This document shows positions 18,132 through 27,183 of a DNA stretch of 64,000 nt, piece after piece. Positions within the stretch are counted from its first letter, which is position 1. Each line of letters opens with the position of its first letter. Where the stretch lies: positions 1 to 64,000 of the forward strand of contig NZ_LGTB01000011.1 in the NCBI RefSeq assembly GCF_001238275.1. Reading direction: 5' to 3'. This DNA comes from Bradyrhizobium viridifuturi (lineage in GTDB: Bacteria > Pseudomonadota > Alphaproteobacteria > Rhizobiales > Xanthobacteraceae). The position numbers and the translations under genes are program-made. The notes beneath the pieces were generated by a model, which had not been told where the DNA came from, searched no databases, and was given only the letters and a program-made list of their open reading frames with translations.

Positions 18132-18239
18132 ATGCCCGTTTCAAACCACGCGCGCGCGCCAACGCGGCTTGACGGCGGGCGCCGCCACCATCAGCATGCC
18201 GCGCATTTCGACCAGGCCACAACAGGACACAAAGAATGA
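18132..18239 (+). other. Short upstream ORF overlapping the metY start (possible leader peptide)
   Basis: A 35-codon frame begins at the ATG at 18132 and ends with a TGA that overlaps the metY ATG in an ATGA arrangement. The peptide contains RRHHQHAAH and no cysteine or internal methionine. No good ribosome site precedes it. It is listed only because the exact stop/start overlap would couple its translation to metY; it may be chance. Confidence 0.25.
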
Positions 18240-19516
18240 CCGATCGCCTCCCGGGATTTTCCACCCTCGCCGTGCACGCCGGCGCACAGCCTGATCCCAC
18301 CACCGGCGCGCGGGCGACGCCGATCTACCAGACCACGTCATTCGTCTTCAACGATGCCGACCACGCCGCCTCGCTGTTCGGCCTGCAGGCGTTCGGCAAC
18401 ATCTATACCCGGATCGGCAGCCCGACCAACGCCGTGCTCGAGGAGCGCGTCGCAGCGCTCGAGGGCGGCACCGCGGCGCTCGCGGTTGCCTCCGGCCACG
18501 CCGCGCAGCTCGTCGTGCTGCAACAGCTGTTGAAGCCCGGCGACGAGATCATCGCCGCGCGCAAGCTCTATGGCGGCTCGATCAACCAGTTCACCCACGC
18601 CTTCAAGGCATTCGGCTGGAACGTGGCCTGGGCCGATCCCGACGAGATCGAAAGCTTCGAACGCGCGGTGACACCGCACACCAAGGCGATCTTCATCGAA
18701 TCGATCGCCAACCCCGCCGGTAGCATCACCGACATCGAGGCGATCGCCGCCGTTGCACGCAAGGCCGGCGTGCCGCTGATCGTCGACAACACGCTGGCCT
18801 CACCCTACCTGATCAAGCCGATCGACCACGGCGCCGACATCGTCGTGCACTCGCTGACCAAGTTCCTCGGTGGCCACGGCAACTCGCTCGGCGGCATCAT
18901 CGTCGACGCCGGCACCTTCGACTGGTCGAAGGACAACAAATATCCGATGCTGAGCGAGCCGCGCCCGGAATATCACGGCATCCGGATCCAGGAGACCTTC
19001 GGCAATTTCGCCTTCGCGATCGCCTGCCGCGTGCTCGGCCTGCGCGACCTCGGCCCGGCGCTGTCGCCGTTCAACGCCTTCATGATCCTGACCGGCATCG
19101 AGACGCTTCCGCTGCGTATGCAGAAGCACTGCGACAACGCCAAGGCGGTGGCGGAATTCCTCTCCACCCACCCGGCCGTGTCCGCGGTCAACTACGCCGG
19201 CCTGCCCGGCGACAAATACAACGCCCTGCAGCGCAAATATGCGCCGAAGGGTGCCGGTGCGGTGTTCACCTTCAGCCTCAAGGGCGGCTATGACGCCGGC
19301 GTCAATCTGGTGTCGAACCTGAAGCTGTTCTCGCATCTTGCCAATGTCGGCGACACCCGCTCGCTCGTGATCCACCCGGCCTCCACCACCCACAGCCAGC
19401 TCGACGACGCCGCCAAGGTGAAGTCGGGCGCGGCGCCCGAGGTGGTGCGGCTCTCGATCGGCATCGAGGACAAGGAAGACCTGATCGCCGACCTCGACCA
19501 GGCGCTGCGCGCCTGA
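18236..19516 (+). CDS. metY: O-acetylhomoserine aminocarboxypropyltransferase (sulfhydrylase)
   Basis: A 426-residue PLP enzyme of the Cys/Met metabolism family. Lys209 in VVHSLTKFLGGHG is the expected PLP-lysine, and TSFVFNDADHAASLFGL with YTRIGSPTNAVLEERVAALEGG are the substrate and PLP phosphate regions. The length and the long C-terminal domain fit MetY rather than MetB/MetZ. It makes homocysteine from O-acetylhomoserine and sulfide. AGGA lies about ten bases before the ATG at 18236. I looked for a SAM riboswitch upstream and did not find a match. Confidence 0.93.
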   Translation: MTDRLPGFSTLAVHAGAQPDPTTGARATPIYQTTSFVFNDADHAASLFGLQAFGNIYTRIGSPTNAVLEERVAALEGGTAALAVASGHAAQLVVLQQLLKPGDEIIAARKLYGGSINQFTHAFKAFGWNVAWADPDEIESFERAVTPHTKAIFIESIANPAGSITDIEAIAAVARKAGVPLIVDNTLASPYLIKPIDHGADIVVHSLTKFLGGHGNSLGGIIVDAGTFDWSKDNKYPMLSEPRPEYHGIRIQETFGNFAFAIACRVLGLRDLGPALSPFNAFMILTGIETLPLRMQKHCDNAKAVAEFLSTHPAVSAVNYAGLPGDKYNALQRKYAPKGAGAVFTFSLKGGYDAGVNLVSNLKLFSHLANVGDTRSLVIHPASTTHSQLDDAAKVKSGAAPEVVRLSIGIEDKEDLIADLDQALRA

Positions 19517-19522
19517 CCCCAT

Positions 19523-19549
19523 CTAAAGCGCGATGAGATCGCGCTTTAG
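19523..19549 (+). terminator. Rho-independent terminator of metY
   Basis: A 12-base perfect stem CTAAAGCGCGAT / ATCGCGCTTTAG with loop GAG, followed by ATTCTTGTTT, starts six bases after the metY stop. Confidence 0.8.
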
Positions 19550-19560
19550 ATTCTTGTTTA

Positions 19561-19607
19561 CGCATGATCTTTTCGGAAAACCGCTCCGCACTTTTCCGGA
19601 TCATGCA
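19561..19607. repeat. GCATGATCTTTTCGGAAAA palindromic repeat
   Basis: CGCATGATCTTTTCGGAAAA and CTTTTCCGGATCATGC are near-complementary arms around CCGCTCCGCA. This type of palindrome is very common between genes in Bradyrhizobium and related Hyphomicrobiales, often right after a TAAAGCGCGAT hairpin as here. Confidence 0.75.
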
Positions 19608-19756
19608 CATTGGTTCCGGAGCGGTGCGCCCGCATCGCTCCGGCAATTTCCCCAAACCACGGTCGCGTTAACGCTTAATTCCGACGAGTCTCTCGTTAAC
19701 GTTCAATCCGGCTTAAAGTGGCAGTGATAGGCTCCGGATGATTCGGGAGACCATTG

Positions 19757-20161
19757 ATGCTGCGCTGGATATTGCCGCTCGCGATTGCACTGTCTGCGAT
19801 GTCGCCTGCTGACGCCGCCGACGGCCCCGTCCCCCCGAAGAGTGCCGCCGTGAAAGCTGCGCGCCAGCTGCCGGCGGGACTGCCGCGCCGGCACTACGCC
19901 TACCGCACCACCATCACAGGACCGACCTATGTGCGGCGGGGACGCCAGCTCGTGGTCGTCGAGCCCAAGGTGATCCCGCTCAATTCAGAGCCGTACATCG
20001 TGTTCCCGCCCGGCGAACCGCTGCTCCCTGGATCGGCGGCGCTGCCGGGCTATTACGGCGACCACCGCTCCTACAGCTATCTCGGCCCGTATTACGGCGG
20101 CGCCTATGTGACTTATTGGGACCGCCTGCCCTACGCCTGCGGCGTCTACGGCTACTGCTAG
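19757..20161 (+). CDS. Secreted Tyr/Pro/Gly-rich protein, unknown function
   Basis: A 134-residue protein with a clear Sec signal (MLRWILPLAIALSAMSPADA, cleavage probably after ADA), so it is likely periplasmic. The mature part is rich in Tyr, Pro and Gly, ending YWDRLPYACGVYGYC with two cysteines that could pair. The ATG at 19757 has GGGAGA upstream. Similar short secreted proteins are common in Bradyrhizobium, but no function is known. It ends just before the likely nadQ start. Confidence 0.7.
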   Translation: MLRWILPLAIALSAMSPADAADGPVPPKSAAVKAARQLPAGLPRRHYAYRTTITGPTYVRRGRQLVVVEPKVIPLNSEPYIVFPPGEPLLPGSAALPGYYGDHRSYSYLGPYYGGAYVTYWDRLPYACGVYGYC

Positions 20162-20175
20162 CCCGGAACACGCGC

Positions 20176-21132
20176 GTGGCCAGATCGCCGCAGAAAACTA
20201 GCGCACAGGCTTCGGGCAACGCGGTTACCGCCGACCTCGTCGCAGTGCTGGTCGCCGTCACCGACGGCACGCCGAAGATCATGACCATTGCCGGCGGCGC
20301 CGCGCTGCCGAGCGGCCCGTTCGAATTCACCCACCGCTCCCTGCAAACCGCGTTGCGGGCCTGGGTCGAGGCGCAGACCGGCCACCCGCTCGGCTATGTC
20401 GAACAGCTCTACACCTTTGCCGACCGCGGCCGGTCCGGCGACGCCAAGTCGCCGCACAGCGTCTCGATCAGCTATCTCGGCCTGACCCGCGAGGACCGGG
20501 TCGGCGAAGGCTTCGAGGCGCACTGGTCCGGCTGGTACGACTACTTTCCGTGGGAAGATCATCGCGATGGCGCACCGGCGTTCATCGCCAAGACGATCGC
20601 GCCGAAACTGAAGGCGTGGGCGAAGGCAGCCCCTTCACCAACCTTGCAGCGCGAGCGCTGGCAACGCTGCACCATCACCTTCGGCCTCGAGGACCGCGAC
20701 TGGAACGAAGAACTGGTGTTGCAGCGCTACGAGCTGCTCTGGGAGGCGTCGCTAATCCCGGAAGCCAACCACTCGCGCGGCCGCGAAGCATCGGTCGCGC
20801 CGGGCAAGCCGATGACGGCGGATCATCGCCGCATCCTCGCGACCGGGATCGCGCGGCTGCGCGCCAAGATCAAATACCGTCCGGTGGTATTCGAGCTGAT
20901 GCCGGCCGAGTTCACCCTGCTGCAACTGCAACGCAGTGTTGAGGCGCTCGCAGGCCGGCTGGTCCACAAGCAGAACTTCCGCCGGCTCATCGAGCAGCAG
21001 GAACTCGTTGAAGAGACTGGCGCAATGGCCGCCGATACCGTCGGACGGCCGGCCAAGCTGTTCCGCTTCCGCCATGGCGTATTGGCCGAACGGGCCGTCG
21101 CCGGCACCAAGCTTCCGCTTTCGCGCACTTGA
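20176..21132 (+). CDS. nadQ: NAD biosynthesis transcriptional regulator, NadQ/NrtR-like (Nudix-wHTH)
   Basis: About 318 residues: an N-terminal Nudix-like domain (LVAVLVAVTDGTPKIMTIAGG onward) without a complete catalytic Nudix box, and a C-terminal winged-helix domain with the conserved block RPVVFELMPAEFTLLQLQRS...NFRRLIEQQ and GRPAKLFRFR. This COG4111-type arrangement is the NadQ regulator of alphaproteobacterial NAD synthesis. The neighbourhood agrees, since nadA-nadB-nadC follow directly. I chose the GTG at 20176, just after the previous gene's stop; the longer upstream frame would overlap that gene. Ligand sensing by the Nudix-like domain (an NAD-related metabolite) is inferred from the family. 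Confidence 0.82.
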   Translation: MARSPQKTSAQASGNAVTADLVAVLVAVTDGTPKIMTIAGGAALPSGPFEFTHRSLQTALRAWVEAQTGHPLGYVEQLYTFADRGRSGDAKSPHSVSISYLGLTREDRVGEGFEAHWSGWYDYFPWEDHRDGAPAFIAKTIAPKLKAWAKAAPSPTLQRERWQRCTITFGLEDRDWNEELVLQRYELLWEASLIPEANHSRGREASVAPGKPMTADHRRILATGIARLRAKIKYRPVVFELMPAEFTLLQLQRSVEALAGRLVHKQNFRRLIEQQELVEETGAMAADTVGRPAKLFRFRHGVLAERAVAGTKLPLSRT

Positions 21133-21138
21133 CACGCC

Positions 21139-21159
21139 TTATGCTCAGGATAAGTATAA
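21139..21159. promoter_or_regulatory. NadQ-type operator, distal copy
   Basis: A 21-base imperfect palindrome TTATGCTCA...AGTATAA between nadQ and nadA. An almost identical palindrome follows 27 bases downstream. Binding by NadQ is inferred from position and symmetry. Confidence 0.65.
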
Positions 21160-21165
21160 GCCATC

Positions 21166-21186
21166 TTATGCTCACGGAGAGTATAA
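21166..21186. promoter_or_regulatory. NadQ-type operator overlapping the nadA ribosome site
   Basis: The second palindrome (TTATGCTCA...GAGTATAA) ends on the base before the nadA ATG. The GGAGAG ribosome site of nadA lies inside it, so a bound repressor would also cover the translation start region of the DNA. Confidence 0.65.
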
Positions 21187-22173
21187 ATGGCCTTGCTCGA
21201 TACCGATCTTCTCACCCGCACCGCGCCGCTCTATGAGCGCGTCAAACGCGTCATCCCGCCGTTCGAATGGGCGACTTTCGCCGAGGACGTCGACGCGATC
21301 CTGGAGCTGAAGCGCCGCCGCAATGCGGTGGTGCTCGCGCACAACTACCAGACGCCGGAGATCTTCCATGGCGTTGCCGACATCGTCGGCGACAGTCTCC
21401 TGCTCGCGCGCGAAGCGACCAAGGTCGACGCCGACGTCATCGTGCTCGCGGGCGTGCACTTCATGGCCGAGACGGCAAAGCTGCTGAACCCAGCCAAGAC
21501 CGTGCTGATCCCCGATCTCAAAGCCGGCTGCTCGCTCGCGGATTCCATCACGGCCGCGGACGTGCGGCTGATGCGCGCGCGCTATCCGGACGCGCCCGTC
21601 GTTGCCTATGTCAACACCTCGACCGCGGTGAAGGCGGAGTCCGACATCTGCTGCACCTCGGGCAACGCGCTCAAGATCGTGGAATCGCTCGATGCCGAGC
21701 GCGTCATCATGCTGCCGGACGAATATCTGGCGCAGAACATCGCCAAGCAGAGCAGCAAGAAGATCATCGCCTGGAAGGGCCATTGCGAGGTCCATGAGCT
21801 GTTCACCGCCGAAGACGTGCGCCAGCTGCGCGAGAATTATCCTGACGTCACGGTCCTGGCACATCCGGAATGCCCGCCCGACGTCGTCGCCGAAGCGGAT
21901 TTCTCAGGCTCGACGGCTGCGATGCAGACATTCGTCGAGACCAAGCATCCGCCGCGCGTCGTGCTGCTGACGGAGTGCTCGATGAGCGACAATATCGCGG
22001 CGCGCAATCCCGACGTCGACTTCGTCCGCCCCTGCAATCTCTGCCCGCACATGAAGCGGATCACGCTGAAGAACATCCGCCACGCGCTGGAGACCAATCA
22101 GCATGAAGTCACGATCGACCCTGAAATCGCCGATCGCGCGCGCAAGAGCGTCGAAAGGATGCTGGCCATATGA
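21187..22173 (+). CDS. nadA: Quinolinate synthase
   Basis: A 328-residue NadA. It condenses iminoaspartate with dihydroxyacetone phosphate to quinolinate and needs a 4Fe-4S cluster; cysteines at conserved places are visible in [19 protein letters not shown] and [22 protein letters not shown] and [23 protein letters not shown] are family blocks. The ATG at 21187 abuts an operator palindrome that contains its GGAGAG site. It overlaps nadB by ATGA, so the two are translationally coupled. Confidence 0.96.
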   Translation: MALLDTDLLTRTAPLYERVKRVIPPFEWATFAEDVDAILELKRRRNAVVLAHNYQTPEIFHGVADIVGDSLLLAREATKVDADVIVLAGVHFMAETAKLLNPAKTVLIPDLKAGCSLADSITAADVRLMRARYPDAPVVAYVNTSTAVKAESDICCTSGNALKIVESLDAERVIMLPDEYLAQNIAKQSSKKIIAWKGHCEVHELFTAEDVRQLRENYPDVTVLAHPECPPDVVAEADFSGSTAAMQTFVETKHPPRVVLLTECSMSDNIAARNPDVDFVRPCNLCPHMKRITLKNIRHALETNQHEVTIDPEIADRARKSVERMLAI

Positions 22174-23719
22174 GTACCGATCTTTCCGATCTGAACGGCC
22201 GCCCGGTCATCATCGGCGGCGGCGCGGCGGGGCTGATGACCGCGCTGCAGCTCGCGCCCGAGCCGGTCGTGCTGGTCTCGAAATCCCCGCTCGGCGCGGA
22301 AGCCTCCAGCATGTGGGCGCAAGGTGGATTGGCCGCGCCGGTCGGTGCGGATGACAGCCCTGCCTTGCATCTCGCCGACACGCTCGCGGCGGTGCCGGCC
22401 TCTGCGACGCGGCAGCGGCATCCCGGATCGTCCGTGCGGCGCCCGCCGCCGTGGAGCATCTCGCCGAGCTCGGCGTCGCCTTCGACCGGAATGCCGACGG
22501 CAGCTGGCGCCTCGGCCTCGAGGCCGCGCATCGCTGCAATCGCATCGTGCACGCCACCGGCGATGGCACCGGCCGCGAGATCATGCGCGCGCTGATCGCC
22601 GCTGTCCGTCGGACACCGTCGATCACATTGCTGGAAGGCGTCGAGGCGCGCCGTCTGCTGGTCGAGGACAATGCGGTCAGAGGCGTGCTTGCGGCGAGCG
22701 ACCGCGGCGCGCTGACCATCACAGCCAACCGCGTGGTGATCGCGACCGGCGGCATCGGCGGGCTGTTCGCCGACAGCACCAACCCGGGGGGATGCTTCGG
22801 CCAGGGGCTCGCGCTTGCGGCACATGCCGGCGCAACACTGTCGGACATCGAATTCGTCCAGTTCCATCCGACCGCCTTCGACGGGCCGTCGCGGCCGATG
22901 CCGCTATTGACCGAGGCGATCCGCGGCGATGGCGCCGTTCTGATCGACGAGACCGGACAGCGCTTCATGGCCGATCAACCCGGCGCCGAGCTTGCGGCAC
23001 GTGACATCGTCGCGCGCGCGGTCTGGCGCCACCGCGCCGCGGGGCATCGCACCTTCCTCGATGCGCGCCAGCATCCAGGCGCGGATTTCGCCAAACGTTA
23101 TCCCGTGATCAGCGCGTTCTGCAAGATGGCGGGCATCGATCCCGCCACGGACCCGATCCCGATCCGGCCGGCGGTTCACTACCACATGGGAGGCATTGCG
23201 GTTGACGGCTTTGGCCGCAGCACCGTGCAGGGCCTGTGGGCCTGCGGCGAGGCCGCACGCACCGGATTGCACGGCGCCAACCGGCTCGCCAGCAACTCGC
23301 TGATGGAGGCAATCGTCTGCGCACGCTGGGTCGCCGAGAGCATCGAGGGCGTGGGCGCAGGTCCGCGCGCCATGCTGCGCGACGACGCGACGCCGCCGGC
23401 CTCCGATCCATCCGCCGTGCGCCCGATCCTCACCCAAGGGCTCGGCGTCCTGCGCGACCGCGACGGCATCGCACGCGCAATCGGCAGCCTCTATCCGCTC
23501 GCGCGCAGCCACGGTACAGCGTCCGACCCGGCGCTGGTCGGCTTGATGATCGCCGTCGCCGCAATCCGGCGCGAGGAAAGCCGCGGCGGTCATTTCCGCA
23601 CCGACTTCCCGCAGACCGCTGTGTCGGCAGCGCCGTCCACCCTCACCCGCGCCGATGCGCTCGCCGCCGCGCGCGACATCGTTGAATCCAAGCTATCAGC
23701 CAGGAGTGCCCTATCATGA
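22170..23719 (+). pseudogene. nadB: L-aspartate oxidase, frameshifted
   Basis: The N-terminal frame begins with the FAD-binding GRPVIIGGGAAGLMTALQLA and runs correctly to LHLADTLAA (about 22390). There one base is missing: inserting a G into GCGGCGGTGCC restores GAGLCDAAAASRIVRAAP and joins the second frame, which carries EHLAELGVAF, HRCNRIVHATGDGTG, the active-site region HPTAFDG and the C-terminus to 23719. The enzyme oxidises aspartate to iminoaspartate for NadA. It overlaps both nadA and nadC by ATGA. As written the protein would be truncated, which would block de novo NAD synthesis, so a sequence error should be considered first. Confidence 0.88.
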
Positions 23720-24567
23720 CCCTCAATCCCCTCTTGCCCCTGCTCTATGAGCCGATCGTGCAGACCGCGCTGCGCGAGGATCTAGGCCGCGCCGGCGATA
23801 TCACCGCGGACGCGATCGTGCCGGCCGGCCAGCAGGCGCGGCTGGTGATGCGGGCACGGCAGCCCGGCGTGATCGCAGGCCTCGACGTGGCGCGGTCAGC
23901 GTTCCAGATGGTGTCACCAGCGATCGAGCTGCGCACCGAGCGACCCGACGGCAGCGCGGTCGAGCCCGACCAGGTGATCGCGATCATCGACGGTCCGGCC
24001 CGCGGCCTGCTCACCGCGGAGCGCACCGCGCTCAACTTCCTCTGCCATCTCAGCGGCGTCGCGACCGCAACCGCCACGCTGGTGAAAGCGGTCGCGGGCA
24101 CGCGCGCACAAATCGTCGACATCCGCAAGACCACGCCGGGACTGCGGGCGCTGGAGAAATATGCGGTGCGCGCCGGCGGTGGCGGCAATCACCGTTTCGG
24201 GCTCGACGATGCGATGCTGATCAAGGACAACCATATCGCGCTCGCCGGCGGCATCCGCACCGCGATCGAACGCGCCAAGGCCAATGCCGGCCATATGGTC
24301 AAGATCGAGGTCGAGGTCGACACGCTGTCGCAGCTCGAGGAAGCGCTGGCGCTCGGCGTCGACGCTGTTCTGCTCGACAACATGACGACCGAGCAGCTCG
24401 GCCAGGCGGTTCAGATGGCGCGCGGCAAGGCGATCACCGAAGCCTCCGGCCGCATCACGGCTGCGACCGCCGCGGCGATTGCCGCCACCGGCGTCGACCT
24501 GATCTCGGTCGGTTGGATCACCCACAGTTCGGCCGCGCTCGATATCGGGCTCGACTACCTGTCCTGA
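23716..24567 (+). CDS. nadC: Nicotinate-nucleotide pyrophosphorylase (quinolinate phosphoribosyltransferase)
   Basis: A 283-residue QPRTase. LREDLGRAGDITADAIVP at the N-terminus, DIRKTTPGLRALEKYAVRAGG with GGNHRFGLDDAMLIKDNH in the barrel, and VEVEVDTLSQLEEAL are family signatures of the quinolinate- and PRPP-binding site. It converts quinolinate to nicotinate mononucleotide, the third step of the pathway after NadB and NadA. It overlaps nadB by ATGA and ends the nad operon. Its stop is four bases from the convergent ctaA stop. Confidence 0.96.
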   Translation: MTLNPLLPLLYEPIVQTALREDLGRAGDITADAIVPAGQQARLVMRARQPGVIAGLDVARSAFQMVSPAIELRTERPDGSAVEPDQVIAIIDGPARGLLTAERTALNFLCHLSGVATATATLVKAVAGTRAQIVDIRKTTPGLRALEKYAVRAGGGGNHRFGLDDAMLIKDNHIALAGGIRTAIERAKANAGHMVKIEVEVDTLSQLEEALALGVDAVLLDNMTTEQLGQAVQMARGKAITEASGRITAATAAAIAATGVDLISVGWITHSSAALDIGLDYLS

Positions 24568-24571
24568 TCGA

Positions 24572-25656
24572 TCAAAGGGACTGGCTAGCCGGAACGAGGT
24601 TCGGCTGGCCAAGTTCCGTTCGGCGCGCGGCAAACCGCGCTGCCTGCAACACCGCGAGCGTCAGCACGACGATCGCGACCGCCTGGTGGGTCAGCGCCAG
24701 ATCGATCGGGACCTGATGCAGCAGCGTGAGGATGCCGAGCGTCGCCTGCAGCGTGATCGCCGCAACCAGCCACCAGCGCCTGCGATCACGCCACCGGCGG
24801 CGCGCGACCGCACGGCATCGATCGCATGCGCGATCGCCAGCGCGAACAAGAGATACGCGGTCATGCGATGCTCGAACTGCACCGTCAGCGTGTTGTCGAA
24901 CAGATTGCGCCACCACGGCGTCTCGAACCACAGCCGATCGGCGGACGGGATCAAACCGCCGTCGATCGCGGGCCAGGTGTTGTAGACCCTGCCCGCGCGC
25001 AGGCCCGCAACCAGCGCGCCGAAATAGAGCTGCACGAAAGTGAGCACGAGCAGCACCGCGCTCGTGAGCTTCAGTCTGGCGGGCGCGATCACGGGCGGAC
25101 GGTCGGTCAGGCGGCGCAACGTCCAGACGATCGCCGCGAAGATCAGCAGCGCCAGCACCAGATGCGTCGCGAGCCGATACTGCGACACCTCGACGCGCTC
25201 CGAGAGGCCGGAGGCCACCATCCACCAGCCGACGCCGCCCTGTAGCGCGCCGAGGCCGAAGATCACCCACAGCCGGCGGCCGAGCTCACCGCTCACCGCA
25301 CCGCGCCACAGGAAATACAGGAACGGCAGCAGATAGGCGGCGCCGATCACCCGGCCGAGCAGCCGGTGGCTCCACTCCCACCAGAAAATGGTCTTGAACT
25401 GCTCAAGCGTCATCCCGGCGTTGAGCTCGCGATATTGCGGGATCTTCCGGTAGCCCTCGAAGGCCTGGGTCCACTGCGCCTCGGTCAGCGGCGGCAGCGC
25501 GCCGGTCACCGGCTTCCATTCGACGATCGACAGGCCGGACTCGGTGAGCCGCGTCGCGCCGCCGACCAGCACCATCAGCGCGATCAGTCCGGCGACTGCG
25601 AGCAGCCATACCCTGACGGCGCGGAGCTGCGATGTCTTTGCGGAAATACCGGCCAT
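24572..25656 (-). pseudogene. ctaA: Heme A synthase, frameshifted
   Basis: A COX15/CtaA-type membrane protein of about 361 residues when repaired. The N-frame (from the ATG at 25656) carries [20 protein letters not shown], and heme-ligand histidines in [17 protein letters not shown] and FEHRMTAY. At about 24773-24780 one base is missing after GVIAGA; the other frame continues with [19 protein letters not shown] and [14 protein letters not shown], which holds the last essential histidine. The enzyme oxidises heme O to heme A for cytochrome aa3 oxidase. As written the protein loses its last two helices. Confidence 0.85.
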
Positions 25657-25758
25657 TTCGCCCTGACTTGATTGGATTTTCGAGCCCCTTATAGTCCGGC
25701 GCGCCCGCGGCGCAAGCGCCGCTGAAGACGCTCTGGATCACGAGTTACACATCAAGTC

Positions 25759-25968
25759 ATGACCATACGCACCCGCAAACTGCTTGGAACCATCTTCCTG
25801 CTCATCCTGGTCGTGGTGTGGTCGCTGCTCGGCATGACGGTGGCCCAGACGCCGTGGCTCGCCAATTCCGGCCTGCTGCAGGCGATCTTCTACGTCGTCG
25901 CGGGGCTCGGCTGGGTTCTGCCCGCGATGCCGATCGTGTCCTGGATGTCGCGCCCCGATCGCGCTTAG
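25759..25968 (+). CDS. DUF2842 small membrane protein
   Basis: A 69-residue protein with two transmembrane helices (LLGTIFLLILVVVWSLLGM and LLQAIFYVVAGLGWVLPAMP) and an N-terminal basic tail (TIRTRK). It matches the short DUF2842 family of Alphaproteobacteria, which has no known function. It is divergent from ctaA, and its stop overlaps that of the deacetylase-like gene by four bases. Confidence 0.8.
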   Translation: MTIRTRKLLGTIFLLILVVVWSLLGMTVAQTPWLANSGLLQAIFYVVAGLGWVLPAMPIVSWMSRPDRA

Positions 25969-27116
25969 AGCGCGCCCTGCTCCCGCGCGCTCCGCGTCGG
26001 CCGCACCGGCGCGAACATCACGCCCGACAGCAGCACCCGCATGATCCGCAATGAGCGCACGCGGCCGTCCCATGCGATCCGCGGCAGTGCGTGGAGGTTG
26101 GTGCGTCCCTGTGCCTGCACCACCCCGGAGATGGTCGACACTGCGCTGGCAAAGCCGGCCTCCTCCGCCATCACGACATGCGGACGGGCGAATGCCTCGC
26201 GGTCCCCGAAGGGGTAGGCGAAATGCTTGACCGGCCGCCGCAGCGCACTCTCGGCGACCGCCTTTCCCATCGCCATCTCGCGCTGTGCGTCGCTATCCTT
26301 CAGGCTGGTCAACGCCGGATAATTCACCGTGGCGCTGCCGAACGTCACGTTCGGATCCGCGGCGAGCTTCGCCAGATCCTGCCAGTCGAGTGATGCGCCG
26401 CGTGACAATTGTGCGGCGTCGGCCGAATAGCGCCGTGCGAGATCGTTCACCGCATAGGACAGATCAGATGGCGACAGCTTGCGCAGCCAGCCGGACAGGA
26501 AGTCGAACAGCTCGTATTTGTCCGACCGGGCCGAGATCACGAAATGACGTTCCCGGCCGTCGATGACAAGGCTGATGCGGCCCTCGCGGGCGATGATGTC
26601 CTCGAGCACCAGCCACCACGCCGCGCCCACGCCGTCCGGAAAAGCCGTCGGCAGATAGAGCGTGAACGGGACGCGATGCCAGGCAAGCACGGGATAGGCA
26701 TGCGTGACGATGTCCTTGCTGGCGCCGTCGAAGCTCAAGCAGGCAAAGCGGCGCCGCTCCGGCATGGTCACCGCGCGGCGGCAGGCCTCGTCGATCCCGA
26801 CGATGTCGTACTTCCAGCGCTTTAGCGCGCGGATCGTGCGGTCGAGGAATGCCGGCGTGATCTCCTGGGATTTCAGCGGCTGGAACCGGGCTCGATGGGC
26901 AGGACGGACACGCGCGAAGCGGAGGATCACCCCGGCGCCGCCGGCCTCGCGTTCGCGCAACCTGAAGGCGCCACTGAAATAGGCGAGCTCGGCCCGAGCC
27001 CGCCGCAAAATCCCGTTGTCCGGCGCCAAGATCCCGCCACCCGTCCTTGCCGTTCCGGCGGTTCCCACACGCCGCCAGGCACATCCCGAGGCATTGTTAT
27101 TACTCTTTGTTGACAT
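25965..27116 (-). CDS. Polysaccharide deacetylase-like protein with degenerate active site
   Basis: A 383-residue protein with the NodB-homology fold. ACLSFDGASKDIVTHAYPVL (from residue 125) occupies the place of the TFDDG motif but has Asp-Gly where two aspartates bind metal and act as base. GSATVNYPALTSL replaces the usual HTVxHP metal-histidine motif, with both histidines gone, and the preceding LRFARVRP replaces the usual YHRV. The fold is present but catalysis as a metal-dependent deacetylase is unlikely. It is divergent from a CelD/BcsL-like acetyltransferase across about 70 bases, so a joint role in surface polysaccharide modification is plausible. Confidence 0.75.
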   Translation of the reverse strand: MSTKSNNNASGCAWRRVGTAGTARTGGGILAPDNGILRRARAELAYFSGAFRLREREAGGAGVILRFARVRPAHRARFQPLKSQEITPAFLDRTIRALKRWKYDIVGIDEACRRAVTMPERRRFACLSFDGASKDIVTHAYPVLAWHRVPFTLYLPTAFPDGVGAAWWLVLEDIIAREGRISLVIDGRERHFVISARSDKYELFDFLSGWLRKLSPSDLSYAVNDLARRYSADAAQLSRGASLDWQDLAKLAADPNVTFGSATVNYPALTSLKDSDAQREMAMGKAVAESALRRPVKHFAYPFGDREAFARPHVVMAEEAGFASAVSTISGVVQAQGRTNLHALPRIAWDGRVRSLRIMRVLLSGVMFAPVRPTRSAREQGAL

Positions 27117-27183
27117 TTCCCTGCGAAGGTCGGCCCCAGCCGAGACCTGTATATTAATACCTTAAAAAAATTTGGGTTCCGAG

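Noticed and set aside
18088..18235. SAM-II or SAM/SAH riboswitch upstream of metY
   Set aside because: I looked for the conserved pseudoknot sequences and did not find them. A covariance-model search would settle it.
22383..22396. Programmed ribosomal frameshifting in nadB and the other split genes
   Set aside because: There is no slippery heptamer with a downstream pseudoknot, the sites differ between genes, and these families do not use frameshifting.
25965..27116. Nodulation NodB chitooligosaccharide deacetylase
   Set aside because: The metal and catalytic motifs of NodB are missing and no other nod genes are nearby.
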